In this document: positions 1-11,279 of the stretch, one piece after another | How positions within the stretch are numbered: the stretch's first letter is position 1 | Layout of the letters: each line of letters opens with the position of its first letter | Source of the DNA: Helicostylum pulchrum | Lineage: Eukaryota > Mucoromycota > Mucoromycetes > Mucorales > Mucoraceae | Length of the DNA stretch: 64,000 bases | Direction of reading: 5' to 3' | NCBI GenBank assembly: GCA_025677825.1 | Contig: JAIXMO010000002.1 | Coordinates: 558,001-622,000, forward strand | Notes under the pieces: generated by a model | Database searches by the model: none | What the model saw: only the letters and a program-made list of their open reading frames with translations | Told to the model about the DNA's origin: nothing | Translations under genes and position numbers: made by a program

Positions 1-298
1 ATGGTCATAAATATCAACTTTAGAGCCATCTATTAGAGAGTATGTCAATTCCTTCTTTTTTTGATTTGGATATATATCGTTTATAGAACTTACAAGGACC
101 ATAATTATAAACTTGCACTATAGCCGGTTTAGTCAAGTGAAGGGGAAGAGTGTATTGGTTTTCGTCATGATTGGAATAGGCAGTATAAGAAGCCGAGATA
201 TGCGTGTCATTTCCGGTAGACTTTATTACGGCAGCACAGACAATAACGTGGCAAATAATGGCCAAACAAAGTACAAATAGTATCTTAGATGTAATCAT
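1..298 (-). CDS. Small secreted protein, 5' part only (runs off left edge)
   Basis: The ATG is at 298. The N-terminus (MITSKILFVLCLAIICHVIV) is a textbook signal peptide, probably cleaved just after the AAV region, so the product is expected to be secreted. Exon 1 is 94-298 and ends at a GTAAGT donor. A TAG acceptor leaves exon 2 at 1-29, and the join keeps the frame (205+29 nt), replacing an unspliced read-through tail. The mature part so far is short, with polar residues, a YNYGPYGSK segment across the junction and no recognised domain. It could be a small surface or effector-like protein, or the start of a larger secreted enzyme. The rest lies outside the window, so family and length cannot be judged. 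Confidence 0.5.
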
Positions 299-714
299 GA
301 ATTAAGAAGAATATATAGTTTAATAAAGAGTACGTTAGTCGAAGTTTATATAAGATCTCAGTTAAACATTCCTCTATCACGAAGAGTGGTAGAAATCCAA
401 ACAGACAAAGAAAATAAGGAGAGCGTTTATCATCCAAATTAAGTATTTTTTATTGTTTTGTGAGAATAGCAAAGTAACTTGTTCTGTACTACAAGACATT
501 GTTTTATATATATTCTAATTTACACCAAGGAGGAGGAGAGATGATAAATTTAGTGATAAGTTCAATTATCAGAGTCAAGTTATAAAGGTAACTGTCATAA
601 ACTAAAATAAAATGATCAAAAAAAAAAAAAAAAAAAAAAAGGGTAAAACTCAAAATAGACGAGTGGTTTTATTTGAATATAAAATGCATATGATGAAAAA
701 GAAAAAAAAAAGAG
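299..714. other. Intergenic, no gene seen
   Basis: AT-rich spacer between the start of the left-edge gene and the stop of the next minus-strand gene. It holds an A-homopolymer of about 22 nt near 618-640. I see no ORF, RNA gene or repeat shared with the rest of the window. Confidence 0.5.
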
Positions 715-2172
715 TTACTCAAGAACAACTCTTGCGGGTAATAATACTACTTCCTCTTCATCTACGAATAAAGGACTGATAACCATTTTTACTGACTTGT
801 CTTCATGACCACTTGTCTCTCCAACTACGGCCATAATTTCTTGATCAAATTTACTTCCAACAGCGATAGGTTGAGCGGTTACATCAGCATCACCACCATG
901 AATTTCTAATGATAAAGCAGCACATAAGCCTAGAATATCATTCCAAATATGCATGTAGTCTTGTTCAGTTCTTGTCATTGTATTCAATAATCTCATCATT
1001 TCATCAGTTAAATTGGTTCTCATATCTTCGAGATATTCTTTTGTCGCTGGATTTAAAGATAATGACTGAACAGTTTGTCTTCGATACCATTTGGCAAAAT
1101 TAGTACCTAAAGTACTATGAAATCTACGAATTTGATCAGAGTAAGCAGTATTTAATAAATGCTGGTTCTCTGTACCAAATGGAAGTGAATTCAAGTAAAA
1201 TCTTGTAATATGTAAAAATAATGATTGTTCTAAAGCCAATCTCCACTCTTCTTCAACCGCAGTATGCACGAAACGAGTTAAGGTTTCTGCTAATCTAGCT
1301 AACTTTTGAGTTAAAGTACGAGAATTAACAATAGGTGGAACTTGTGTAGCTTCATAATCGAAAACACCATCTTCTTCTTCTTTTTTGATATCCTTTTCAT
1401 TACTATTTCCTTTGCTGTTAATTTCTTTTGCATCAGCACTAGTATGACTTAAATCTAACGCTTTATCATATAATTCATCATCACAACCAGTTAAACTTCT
1501 TAAATTCGAAATCATATCTGCTTGATGTTTTTGAGCTAATTGTGAGTTACGAAGTTGAGATTGAAGTATTTCATTCTCTTCAAGTAATTGAGCATAGGAC
1601 TTTGTAACAGAAGCGAAACTAGGCTGAGGTTGAGGAGGTGCTGATATTTGATCATCAACAACATTATCGTCACTTGTTACACTACTGTGGTCAAAGTCTG
1701 CTGTTGCAGAGCGAGCACCATCATCTCCAAATTCAGCTGCATTCGATCTTGAACGTTTATCATCTTGGTCTTCATCCATACTACCACCACGTAACAAGTG
1801 AGAATTAGGTTCATAATCACGCAAAGTCTCAAGTCTACTAGTGTTATTATCATGTAAATGAATATCATGTAAGTGATCCCTAATAGAAGCTTCACCATCT
1901 AAAGTAGAATGGTCGTCATCTGTTTCTCTGTCCATTGTCATTCTACTGCTGCTAATAATACTAGGTGGTCCACCATGAGTACTAATGACTGACTCTTGGT
2001 CATCAATAGTAGCAGCTACACTCCACGTATCTGTATCACGTAAGCGAGAAGTAGCATCCAAAGTATCTAATAAGTCTGTTTTACGAAGATAAGAATGTCT
2101 TTGACCATCTACAAAGCTTCGTTGAAAGAAAGAATCTTTATCACTACCCTCGTATGAAGAAACGGAACTCAT
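715..2172 (-). CDS. Acidic, Ser/Asp-rich orphan protein, 485 aa, intronless
   Basis: Single uninterrupted ORF from ATG at 2172. Roughly the first 190 residues are low-complexity, rich in Ser, Asp, Thr and His, and probably disordered. A short hydrophilic, possibly coiled-coil stretch follows (AQLLEENEILQSQLRNSQLA, about residues 195-215). The last ~190 residues are predicted mostly helical and contain aromatic motifs such as EEEWRLALEQSLFLHITRFY and FAKWYRRQ. There is no signal peptide or membrane segment. I do not recognise the family. The ordered C-terminal half argues for a real protein of fungal-lineage-restricted type. A palindromic TGACGTCA lies about 80 bp upstream of the start codon. 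Confidence 0.75.
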   Translation of the reverse strand: MSSVSSYEGSDKDSFFQRSFVDGQRHSYLRKTDLLDTLDATSRLRDTDTWSVAATIDDQESVISTHGGPPSIISSSRMTMDRETDDDHSTLDGEASIRDHLHDIHLHDNNTSRLETLRDYEPNSHLLRGGSMDEDQDDKRSRSNAAEFGDDGARSATADFDHSSVTSDDNVVDDQISAPPQPQPSFASVTKSYAQLLEENEILQSQLRNSQLAQKHQADMISNLRSLTGCDDELYDKALDLSHTSADAKEINSKGNSNEKDIKKEEEDGVFDYEATQVPPIVNSRTLTQKLARLAETLTRFVHTAVEEEWRLALEQSLFLHITRFYLNSLPFGTENQHLLNTAYSDQIRRFHSTLGTNFAKWYRRQTVQSLSLNPATKEYLEDMRTNLTDEMMRLLNTMTRTEQDYMHIWNDILGLCAALSLEIHGGDADVTAQPIAVGSKFDQEIMAVVGETSGHEDKSVKMVISPLFVDEEEVVLLPARVVLE

Positions 2173-2899
2173 TATTTGTGTATATATTTAAAGTATAAGA
2201 ATAAATTAGAAACAAGAAGAAGAAGAAAAAACCTTATAAATAAAAATGGGGACTGACGTCATTTTATATGTCTTTGTCAAGAGTTGGAACATGCCTTTCA
2301 ATCTCCTTTTTGACTACTATCACCATATTATAGTATTCTTTATATGTTAGTCACACTCGACAAATTACTTTTCTTATTGAAAATATAATATAGTGTGATA
2401 AGTTTCAATATATAAAATTAAATTTTTTACTTTTAGCTACTTGATTAACTATCCTGTTACAAGCTAGTTTTATATATATTTTTTTCTCGCTGCTTTCGCT
2501 TCAGTTTTCCAAAGATAATATTTGCTCTTTGAATCAAGTATAGCAAGAGGATTCTACGAGTAAGTACGAGTATTCTACGTACCAAAATTTAGGAGCCGAT
2601 TATCCGTGAAGGGAAGACTCTTGACACACAACTCTTACTTTCCAATCTTTGTTTGCCCACGTTCATGCATGAAGTAGAACAGGTATTTTAATGTAAAGGC
2701 ATAACAAGATTAACGTATTTAGTAAGTAGGTAAGGGTATTTTACGCCACGCTAGAATATGGACTACTACCTATTTATCATATAATTATAGAAAGTAATAA
2801 CGAATGTTCTAGTTTACCGTATCCGTTATAAATATATAAACACTTTGAAAATCAAAAACTCTATTTCTTTCACTTTAAAAAATAAAATTAAGAAATGTA
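2173..2899. other. Intergenic spacer upstream of orphan gene
   Basis: Apart from the CRE-like site this AT-rich stretch shows no ORF with coding character and no RNA gene. It ends at the left terminus of TIR element copy 1. Confidence 0.45.
2254..2261. promoter_or_regulatory. CRE-like palindrome TGACGTCA
   Basis: A perfect 8-bp CRE/ATF half-site palindrome lies about 82-89 bp upstream of the ATG of the orphan gene at 715-2172. bZIP proteins of the CREB/ATF class bind this motif in fungi. Use by this gene is an inference from position only. Confidence 0.4.
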
Positions 2900-4215
2900 T
2901 ACAGTAGCGGCTCTATTTAGGGGTGACCTGATTTAAGGGTAGGATCGATTTAAGGGTGGTATCCGATTTCACAAAACTACAAAATATGTATTTAAAATAA
3001 ATTTAAAAGTGATAATATATAAAAAAGTCATTTATATAAAAGCGTCCAGTCTTCAAAAGTGTACAATCAAATCAATATTATTAAAACAAAGGGATAATAA
3101 TCGATCTGATAGAGAGAACCATAAAATAAACCTTACAAAGTAATTAAAATATAAGGACATTGCATTTAGACTTGAACGGAGCACGTATCAGTGGTGAATC
3201 TTTAGAAAACTAACTAGGAAAAGCGATTAAATACAGAGGGTTTCTAAGTGACGAAATATTAAGAAGAGAAGCGGTATAAACCAAATAAATTGAACACACA
3301 GATTCTTTTTAGTCTTGTACATTATAGCTAGTAGTTTTTAAATGTATTGTTATATGTCATTTAAATAAATAGGCCTGTACTATTTTAACTGAGAACAATA
3401 AAAACTCTAAATAATTTAAAATGATTTTAATGTTTGAGCTCTTGTAGAAAACGAAACACATCATAGTTTTTCACACAATAACTTGGAAAAGCTCAAGAGC
3501 TATTTAAAGTATTATAATCCATTATTGCTATTCATTATCCTATTAAAAACGTGTCTTTTGAAGTAAAGGTTTAGAAGTAACTTCTAAAGAAGTCACTTTT
3601 ACAGTGATTGAAATAAGATGTTTTCGAAAAGATGTAGCGCTTTTATTTATAAACATCCAATATATAGTTTTTAAATATCTATATTCGGTCCTATAACTAA
3701 ACACGGTAATAAAAAACTACATTTTATGTAATCGCGACGTTCTGAAAATGGTTACACGATGTTACACTAAAAAAGTGTATTTTTTTCCCCAAAAAAAAAC
3801 GTCTAAAACAGCGATTACTCCTTCATTTTTTGCATTAAAAGTATGATTTAAAATGGATTAGAAGCGTCTAAACGAATTATATATTATGCATGTTTTTTCC
3901 ACAAAGATGAAAAAATTGGATCCGAAGTAAATATAAAATAACCACGAAAACACAAAAGGGGTTGATCCCCAAAAATGAAAATCGAAAGAAAAAACAAAAA
4001 AGTATGTTTTTAATTTTTTTTATCAAAGATATAGTTGAAACAACTATTTTTTATTAAAAAAGTAGGGTCCAAAAAGCGTTTCCTGTTTCTTTAAAAATAA
4101 AAACCAATATTATTATAACTGCTAATTTTAGCGATTATTTAAACTCAGGTATCTCAGTGAGCTTTTTTTAGCAGAGGGTGGACTTCTTCCACCCTTAAAT
4201 AGAGCCGCTACTGTA
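2900..4215 (+). mobile_element. Non-autonomous TIR element, copy 1 (1.3 kb)
   Basis: Both ends carry the same inverted terminus: CAGTAGCGGCTCTATTTA at the left and its near-perfect reverse complement (ATAGAGCCGCTACTG) at the right, about 25 bp. Each is bordered by TA (2900-2901 and 4214-4215), as expected for a Tc1/mariner-type target duplication. No transposase or other long ORF lies inside. Two diverged relatives are at 44053-45774 (opposite orientation) and 53621-55061 (same orientation). Compared with copy 2, this copy keeps one arm of the internal inverted repeat (about 3790-3975) and lacks the other. The superfamily call rests only on the TA border and CAGT start. Confidence 0.85.
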
Positions 4216-4665
4216 CTTCTACACTTTTCTTGGTAGTATTCGTTAGTATCATGATCACTTTTACCTCAGTAAAACCGTTCGATAAAGGAAACTATGCCGT
4301 AGATGGTGTACTTCAAGGGTTTGAGAATATAGGTTCTCGTCGTAGTAGCTTTCATCAAAAGAGAGTAAGATTTTAGTTTATGGAGAAGAGTTAGACGCTT
4401 TTACCGCTTCTGGAATTACTGGTGGTCTTCTTTAAACAAATTACGCTCTTATATTTAGCACTTTTTATATTTTTAAATCTCTTTATTCTAAATATAATAA
4501 ATTACATAACTAAATGATTTACTAAATCTTATACGATAGCTCTTATAATTAATACCACAAAGTACCAAAGCAGTTAAGAGACGTTTATCTATCGAAAATT
4601 TAGAGGTAGTTACTAATCTTAAATATAATAATAGCCTAAATCATCGACACTGCACATATAATAGT
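4216..4665. other. Spacer between TIR element and hydrolase gene
   Basis: AT-rich sequence containing the 3' flank of the hydrolase gene. No ORF or RNA gene is supported. Confidence 0.4.
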
Positions 4666-5780
4666 TTATTTAGGTTCAAAGTTTATAACGTTGCCGGAAA
4701 TCCACTTTGTTAATGCATTTATATCTTTATCATATACTTGTCGAGATGTAGCCATGATGCTAGAAATTAACCATATATGTGATTCATTTTCACCTTTTAA
4801 TACGGTTGGATTATTACCACTTTCTTTTAAATTCGATATAAATTGTTCAATGCTTGTTCTTAATAATTCATGCTCACCGTAAGAAATAAATAAAGGACAT
4901 GTTAAAGAGCTAAAGTCGCCATAAAAAGGGGATACGTATGGATGATGAATCATGGATTGATCTGCCAAGTATTGAGATAAGCATTGAGACAACAAATTCA
5001 TACTTAACGTATCTGATTGACATGTTGCCTGAACTGGGGTTAAATCTATCCAAGGCGATATCAATGCAGCTCCTGCAGGTAAAGGTAAAGGAGCCAATTC
5101 TTTTAATTGTTCATTACTTCTTTGCTCTTTCAATATTAATAGAGTAGAAGCAACTAGATTACCACCTGCGCTATCACCTATAAATACGACTTTGGATGAT
5201 TCAATACCTAATTCATGGATCAGATATCTATAACCGTCCACTGATTCATAACACGCTTTTGGCCAAACTTGTTCTGGTGAAAGACTATATTCCAATGATA
5301 AGATACTTGCTTTTTTACCATATACCTTATGCAGTGTTTCTATAATTAATTGAAAACTTTGCATGTACATGGTGGCTTGTCCCATACTAAATCCACCTCC
5401 ATGAATATAAAATAGAATTACATCTTGATTCAAAGCTATTTTTTCTGCTTGTTTTAAACTATTTAAATTGGATCCAATCCATACTCCTTCCCATGTACTT
5501 TTTTTCACTCTTTGAAGCCATTGGTTTTCGTTTCCAATAGGGCTAGTTCCAACGTATAAAATGAGTCTATTTAATACCACTGGGAGTATCCACGAACTGG
5601 CTAAAGCAAATCGACGTATCGAAATAGGAATAAGGTGAAGGCCATCTCGAAACTTTTGAAGTACTAACTACAGTCAAAAATGTTATTTTTTAACATATAT
5701 ACGCGTAAATATAAATTAATACGTACAGTGCGTTGGAAAAATAATAAAAATGTAAAAGATACGGCAAGTAGATGAAACAT
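4666..5780 (-). CDS. Alpha/beta-hydrolase (HSL/arylacetamide-deacetylase-like), membrane-anchored, 351 aa
   Basis: Two exons: 5727-5780 (ATG at 5780) and 4666-5667, with a 59-nt GT-AG intron and intact frame. The N-terminal MFHLLAVSFTFLLFF looks like a signal anchor. The catalytic core fits the hormone-sensitive-lipase group: oxyanion-hole motif HGGGFSMG near residue 107, nucleophile elbow GDSAGG with the Ser near residue 184, and a C-terminal SHIW providing the probable His. The acid residue sits around YGEHELLR. Family members hydrolyse acyl or acetyl esters of lipids and small molecules at ER or lipid-droplet membranes; a sterol-ester deacetylase role like yeast Say1 is possible but unproven. 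Without exon 1 the long exon has no usable ATG, which supports the spliced model. Confidence 0.8.
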
Positions 5781-6439
5781 GGTTAAAAACTTACAGGGCG
5801 AAAAAAAATAAAAGCAAATAATAGGGGGTTTCCTTTTTGGGCTTTTTTTTTTACAGTTTGAGTCAATAGAATTACAGTTCACTTATTTATTTTATTGAAT
5901 AAATGGTTATATGCATATAATAAGGGCAATAAGAATGTAAATACAATTATTGAACTACTAGTTATGAGTGGTAAACCATTCAATTTATAACATCGTGTAT
6001 GTGAAGTAGCTACTATATAATGTTGATAAATGATATGGTGCAGAGTGAGTGTACTTTCGTACAGCCGATATATCTAACCTTTTACAAGTTTTTATTTCGT
6101 ATAAATATTTACCTGTGCGTGAAAAAAAGTAGTATTTGTATAATTTACGATAAAATAGACTTTTTTATCATTACCGACTTTTTTTTTTTCTTCTCCTCTT
6201 CCTTTTCTTTTAAAAATGAATTTATAAACAAGCAAAAATATCTTTTTTATATAGTATGTGTGCAAATCTTTCAAACGAAGCTTTTTCCTGTAGTACGCTG
6301 GTCCAAAACGGATACGGTTCGCTTAAAACTGGAATAAACGTACCCCACTTTTTTAATTGACCGTGTATATTGACCGTGTATCAAGAACCTTCAACGATAG
6401 AGATAGCAGTTTCAACGCGTGACGATACCTAATTTTGAC
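5781..6439. other. AT-rich spacer with one short shared repeat
   Basis: Short ORFs here are T- or A-tract translations with no coding character. About 36 bp around 6349-6385 (TTTTTTAATTGACCGTGTA and following bases) are shared with 53248-53285, suggesting remnants of one repeat family. Confidence 0.4.
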
Positions 6440-7295
6440 AGGTTTAGCATAAAAGCACCAGTTCAAAGGATAAAGAAACTGCTGTAAAGTATTTCAAAGG
6501 CCTTGTAGCTAAAATAGGCAAATTTGAAAACAACTCCAAGAACGGATCCTTACTCCAGCTCGCTGCACGAACAAGAGATACCAGATTCCAAGTTAGTACT
6601 TTATATATTCGTTTTTATTTTAATTTAACCATGTCGTCGCTTTAGATTCTAACAAGTAATGAAGCTGATAATTATTGGAACTCTGTTCTAGTTGATGTAG
6701 CAAATAGAAAGCGTGTAACAGCAAATCTTCTAAACGAAGTATCTGTTTCTCTGATGCTATACTGAGTCATGCTAAAAAGCGTTTGAAAAGAAAGGCTAGT
6801 AATACTGAGGTAAAGTGATATATAGAAAAAAACAGTGACATGTGCAAACATATAAATCAACACAATATCTCTTAGGATGAGGCTGGGCCATCCAGTTCTA
6901 ATGATAGCTCACATTCATCAAGCTCTTTATCGATTAATAATAGCAACATCTGGGAGCTCTGGTCGGAGGTTATCAGCTATATAAGCACTTACGAAGATTC
7001 TTCCGCTTATATTGATCCTTATAGGTAACTATAGTTTTTACTTTTGATAGTTCTTGGTATTACTAACGCTACTTTCCAAGTCTTGAGCATTTGGGTATTA
7101 TTCAACTGGGAGATCATCTTGGAAACGCTACGACCAGGGAACTATTCTCTTCAAACTTAACAATCCCAAGTAACAATTTATTAAGAACCGACAAGACGAA
7201 TATCTTCGATTCGTTCAAAACTTTTTACAAGGAAGTTTTCACTTCGTTGGTAATATATACTTGATATTTGAATATAAAGTACTTTTGAAACTAAA

Positions 7296-8001
7296 TAAAG
7301 TGCATCTACTTTTAAGCCTTCAACTTTTAGCTCCAATTTCCCCCCTTTTTTTCTTTTTGATAAAACACGACGGCAAACCCTTTTAAGCATAAAACAATCA
7401 GATGGAATTGGTTATGAACGGTCCAAGTACCTCGCCGTACAACTTTACCTTCGTCTCCGTATTGAAGGTGTAAAAACAATGAAGGCATCCGAAACTGCTG
7501 CTGAAACATTTTGGTACAATAAGTCTGTCACTTATCGCAGTAGAATGATTAGACTTTATACCAAAAGTTACCTTGAGTCGGGCAAAATTGACGAAAGTAT
7601 GCAAGGCAAGCATTCTAAAAGGGTATCTGTTTTGGATGACAACGATACCAAGGAAAAAGTACTTGAATGGTTTCGATCAGTACCAAAGTTCCAAAGAAAC
7701 ATTCCTACTTTACAGAACGAACTTCGGACTGTGATCGTTCCTGCAGCTATTGAAAACCATATGTTGAATGTTGAAGTTGATGATAGCGGGGCCATTACCA
7801 ATCCTTTGTCTATCGAATGCATCAGAAATAAGCTTATACAATGGGCAAGTCATTTACGCCAGAATGAAAAAAAAACCAGATAATACTTAGTTAATAACCT
7901 CTCTCATATTTAGACTTATTTCCTTATATGGAATCGAGATATCAATCCTCAAAAATGACTGTTTTTAAAAAAGTTGAAGGTTTAAAAGTAGATGCATTTT
8001 A
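7296..8001 (+). mobile_element. Small TIR DNA transposon inside an intron of the decayed gene
   Basis: Inverted termini of about 33 bp: the left (7296-7328) contains GTGCATCTACTTTTAAGCCT and the right (about 7968-8001) its complement with two or three changes. Both ends have a terminal TA. Outside the termini the sequence reads as one intron, from donor GTAATATA at about 7250 to acceptor ATATAG at 8009, joining two coding stretches of the surrounding family gene. The interior carries a plus-strand ORF resembling the DNA-binding half of a DDE transposase. With no catalytic DDE part, this ~0.7 kb copy is an internal-deletion derivative. Confidence 0.7.
7479..7883 (+). pseudogene. Truncated transposase-like ORF (helix-turn-helix region only)
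   Basis: The frame is open from about 7389. Its first Met is at 7479 and it ends at 7883. Motifs such as YRSRMIRLYTKSYLESG, MQGKHSKRVSVLDD and VLEWFRSVP resemble the N-terminal region of DDE-endonuclease-type transposases common in Mucorales and agarics. In those proteins this part is followed by a conserved catalytic region, which is missing here because the ORF stops shortly before the right TIR. The resemblance is from memory and has not been searched. The protein cannot be an active transposase by itself. Confidence 0.5.
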
Positions 8002-9016
8002 TAATATAGAAAAATCCAACGATTGAAAAATTCAAAGAGTTATTGTTGAACTCCTGCCTCCGCGTAAAGCGAACCAAAAACAAACTATTACGCTTTGCAT
8101 GTTGTTGATATTGTAAGTAGGACCCATTCTACTAAGCTATGATTATATCCTAAATCCATTATTATTTAGTATTCAACAAATTTTCTTGATTGGAGGGATC
8201 GGCAGGCTCGAGTCTACCTACAACTTTCGCTTGGCATGGAGGCTACTTGATACTGTTTGCTCTTCTTTAAAAGAGTATACATTTGTACCTGGGAAGTTCG
8301 ATGATGTTCTATGAAGTAAGAGCTCATTAGACGGGAATTTAGCTTGGCCGGCTATTATAATGCCGAGCTTGTTTTGTTAGAAACTTCAGGTCATTTTGGA
8401 GCTTGCACTAATAACAAGGAAACCATCGACCATATTAAGGCCGCTTATAGGATAATCGCTATGCTGCATAGCATTGTGTATCGTTTCAACTTTGCTGATG
8501 TCGATTTTTTTAAGAAGTTTAAAGCTGTATTTGTTCACGCTGCTGAAAAAAAATCAGACTTTGGATCTTGTTTCCGCGAAACTCTATTTCTTGAACCGAG
8601 TAAACAGCGCTACCGTACCCACCAATCATAAAGAGTGTAAAACTTCCTTCGGCTTGAAGCCGATAGTCTCTCTAAGAAGCCAGATTTATAAACATAATCT
8701 CAAAGACGTAGTCAACATGATGTGGTAATTGAAGGTGTATTTTAACGATACTGACTATTTATTAAACGTATATGTTTAACCACCTTTTTTTTAATAGATT
8801 GTTGCTGAGTCAGTCGATGTTCTGAAACTATTGGAAACTTCACACGACAAGAATAAGAATACTCTTGGCGCCACTAAACTCGAACCATTTCTTGGTGAGA
8901 CAGCTGAAGTAAAGCTTCCTGGTGGCCAGCTGGCTGAGATAGATGATATTTTTCTCGCCAGTTCACCCATTCGGCCGAGCTCTGATCGTTCTACTTCTTC
9001 TTCCGAAAATTTGTAA

Positions 9017-9440
9017 TATGTATGCCGTCGCTACACTATTTTCTGTTATGAATTTTATGACAAATGTTATTTTATGCTTACAATATCCCCATTATTCTTA
9101 TATTATTACTCTTATGCTTTATACGTACTTAAACCCAATTAGTTATGAATTAATGTAAATCTGTATTGTTTTATGGAAACTTAGATAACCTCATAAGTCA
9201 GACATGTTCTTAATGAATTATACATTTCTTGTCAATTATAATGTATTCGATTAAAAAAAAACAATACAAGGTTTAATTTAATCAAAACCTGCACAACTCT
9301 ATATTTTAAATATTCATCAAAATATCTGTATTTAATACAAAAAAAAAGGGTACAACATATTTTAAAAAAAGAGAGTAGTTGGTAAATAAGGGGATTCCTT
9401 CTTTAATTATATGAATGAAGAGAGCATAAAAAAAATAGAT
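9017..9440. other. Convergent 3' flank, no gene
   Basis: Separates the end of the decayed plus-strand gene from the stop of the minus-strand V-ATPase gene. AT-rich, with two A-tracts; it probably holds the 3' UTR and poly(A) signals of the V-ATPase gene. Confidence 0.5.
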
Positions 9441-11248
9441 CTACTCGGTATTGGGTTCCAAAATGGCAGTGAAAGTAAAAGGTTCAAAGTTGATACCATC
9501 ACCATTATAAAATTTACCATCAAATTCTACCCACATTAAACGAAGTGCGTGAAGGAAAGCAGAAAGACCTTCCATACTTAACAAGATACCGAGAGTTAAA
9601 ATAAACCACATGGAAAAACCGATAACAAGACCAACAACTGCAATAGGACCTGTCATATTGAACCAAATCTTGAGTGTCATATCCCATAAGACACTGGACA
9701 ATTGAGCATGAGCAAGCGACAAAGCCCAAAGACGAAGATAAGAAGCAGTATTAGAAATACAATTAAGACAGAACTCAATAGTATGAATAGTTTGATGAAT
9801 CATAACTTCACTGAATTCAAACTTTATAAAAAAAAATTAGTCTACATTACAAATAACCCTTTTTATAAATATGTGTATACGTTACCTCTTCTTCCTCTTC
9901 ATCATCTTCAGCAGTAGTGTCACCAGCAACGCGATTTTCTTCATCGCTATCATTATCATCAGCAGCAACCGTTTCATAATGATGCTTACTAGCTTCTTTC
10001 TTAAGATATAAAGGCTTACCGAACCACATCCAAGGTACACAAACCACAGCAATCAAAATGAGACAAAGTTGAACGGGACCTTGACCAGCAAATAGTTGGT
10101 CTTCAGGGTTGACCGTACCAGGTGTTAAGAACATATAAATCAACATGTTCAAAAGATTAGGAGGAGCATTACGAATATGATTTCCTGCGGCATCCAATTC
10201 CCACCAGTTAACACTCCACTTATACATGATACAGAAGATAAGATAACCAAAGATAGATTCCATGAACAAAATTTGAGGGAGGAATTCAAGCCAGACAAAG
10301 GCCTTACGCTTATAATAAACATGGTTGAAAACGTTTAAGCAAACAGCAAAGGACATGTGAATAACACCTATAACAATAGCTTGCTTCATCTTGTAAGAGT
10401 TGGAAAACAACAAGAAGTTCTCGGAACCGTGCCATGCAGGATCGAAACCGATAGGATAAGTGTTTCCATTGGGTATACTTTCAACAGACTCGAATGAGGT
10501 ATAGTTGGAAGGTAAATCAAAACCGGACTTGAATACATTTAATGATAAAGAGAAGATATCATTATAAATGATACCTGTGAAAATAGAGAAAATACCCATC
10601 ATCAACATCATATAACGACCACCAAAGAACATTTTGAAAATCTCGCCATTGTCTTTTGCCAACTTCTTTTCATTGACACAAAGATAAAGAGCAATCAGGA
10701 ACAAAAGGAAACCGTGACCAATATCACCAAACATCATGGCGAAAAGGAAAGGGAAAGAGACGATGGTAAAGAGACCAGGGTTGACTTCACGATAACGAGC
10801 AATACCATAAGCATCAATAATACCTTGGAAACCTTCGGTGAATTTATTGGTACGATGATAAGTAGGGCGAGTCTTTTTGGTTTGTAACTCGGTCATGATA
10901 GAGGGAAGACTGGTACCTGAAGCATCCTATATATTATAATAATAATTAGCTTTATGCGTGATGAAAATAAAAAGATAAACGTACAGTGGCTTCCTTTAAT
11001 GCTTGTTGAACTAAAGGCATATCATTGGTAGGACACCAACCTTCAGCAATAAGGCACTTGCGATTAGCATCATAGTTAAACAAGTTCATAGTGTGGTATA
11101 TGGCCTTTTCTTTGCGAACGATAGTAGTCCAAGCAGTAAGATTTTCAGAAACCTTGAGTAATTCAGAACGACGAGCTTGGTTTGTAGTAGATAAAACCTA
11201 TAATAAAATAAAATGAGTTTCAAACGTACATGTAACATATTTGAAAGG

Positions 11249-11279
<31 letters not shown>

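Larger units (their letters stand above)
6440..9016 (+). pseudogene. Decayed multi-exon gene of a Mucorales-type repeat family
   Basis: Coding segments separated by plausible introns can be followed from about 6470 to the stop at 9016, but they change frame. The segment at 6648-6776 runs into a stop and continues in another frame. The segment at 6892-7024 splices in frame across GTAACT...CCAAG into LEHLGIIQLGDHLG. The segment at 8175-8320 has a frameshift and stops. 8344-8631 (YYNAELVLLETSGHFGA, FVHAAEK) shifts frame near 8570. 8801-9016 is a Ser-rich tail. From memory, proteins with NIWELWSEVISYIST- and SGHFGA-type motifs form a large family of unknown function in Rhizopus and relatives. A DNA transposon sits in the intron after ...KEVFTSL. 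Several independent lesions make a working product very unlikely. Confidence 0.65.

Noticed and set aside
2900..4215. Possibility that the TIR element encodes a CRISPR-like or RNA-gene array
   Set aside because: Internal repeats are a single inverted pair (in copy 2), not spaced direct repeats; no RNA-gene signature.
6020..6863. Overlapping ORFs on both strands around 6.0-6.9 kb
   Set aside because: They translate T- and A-runs or lie antisense to the decayed family gene's exons.
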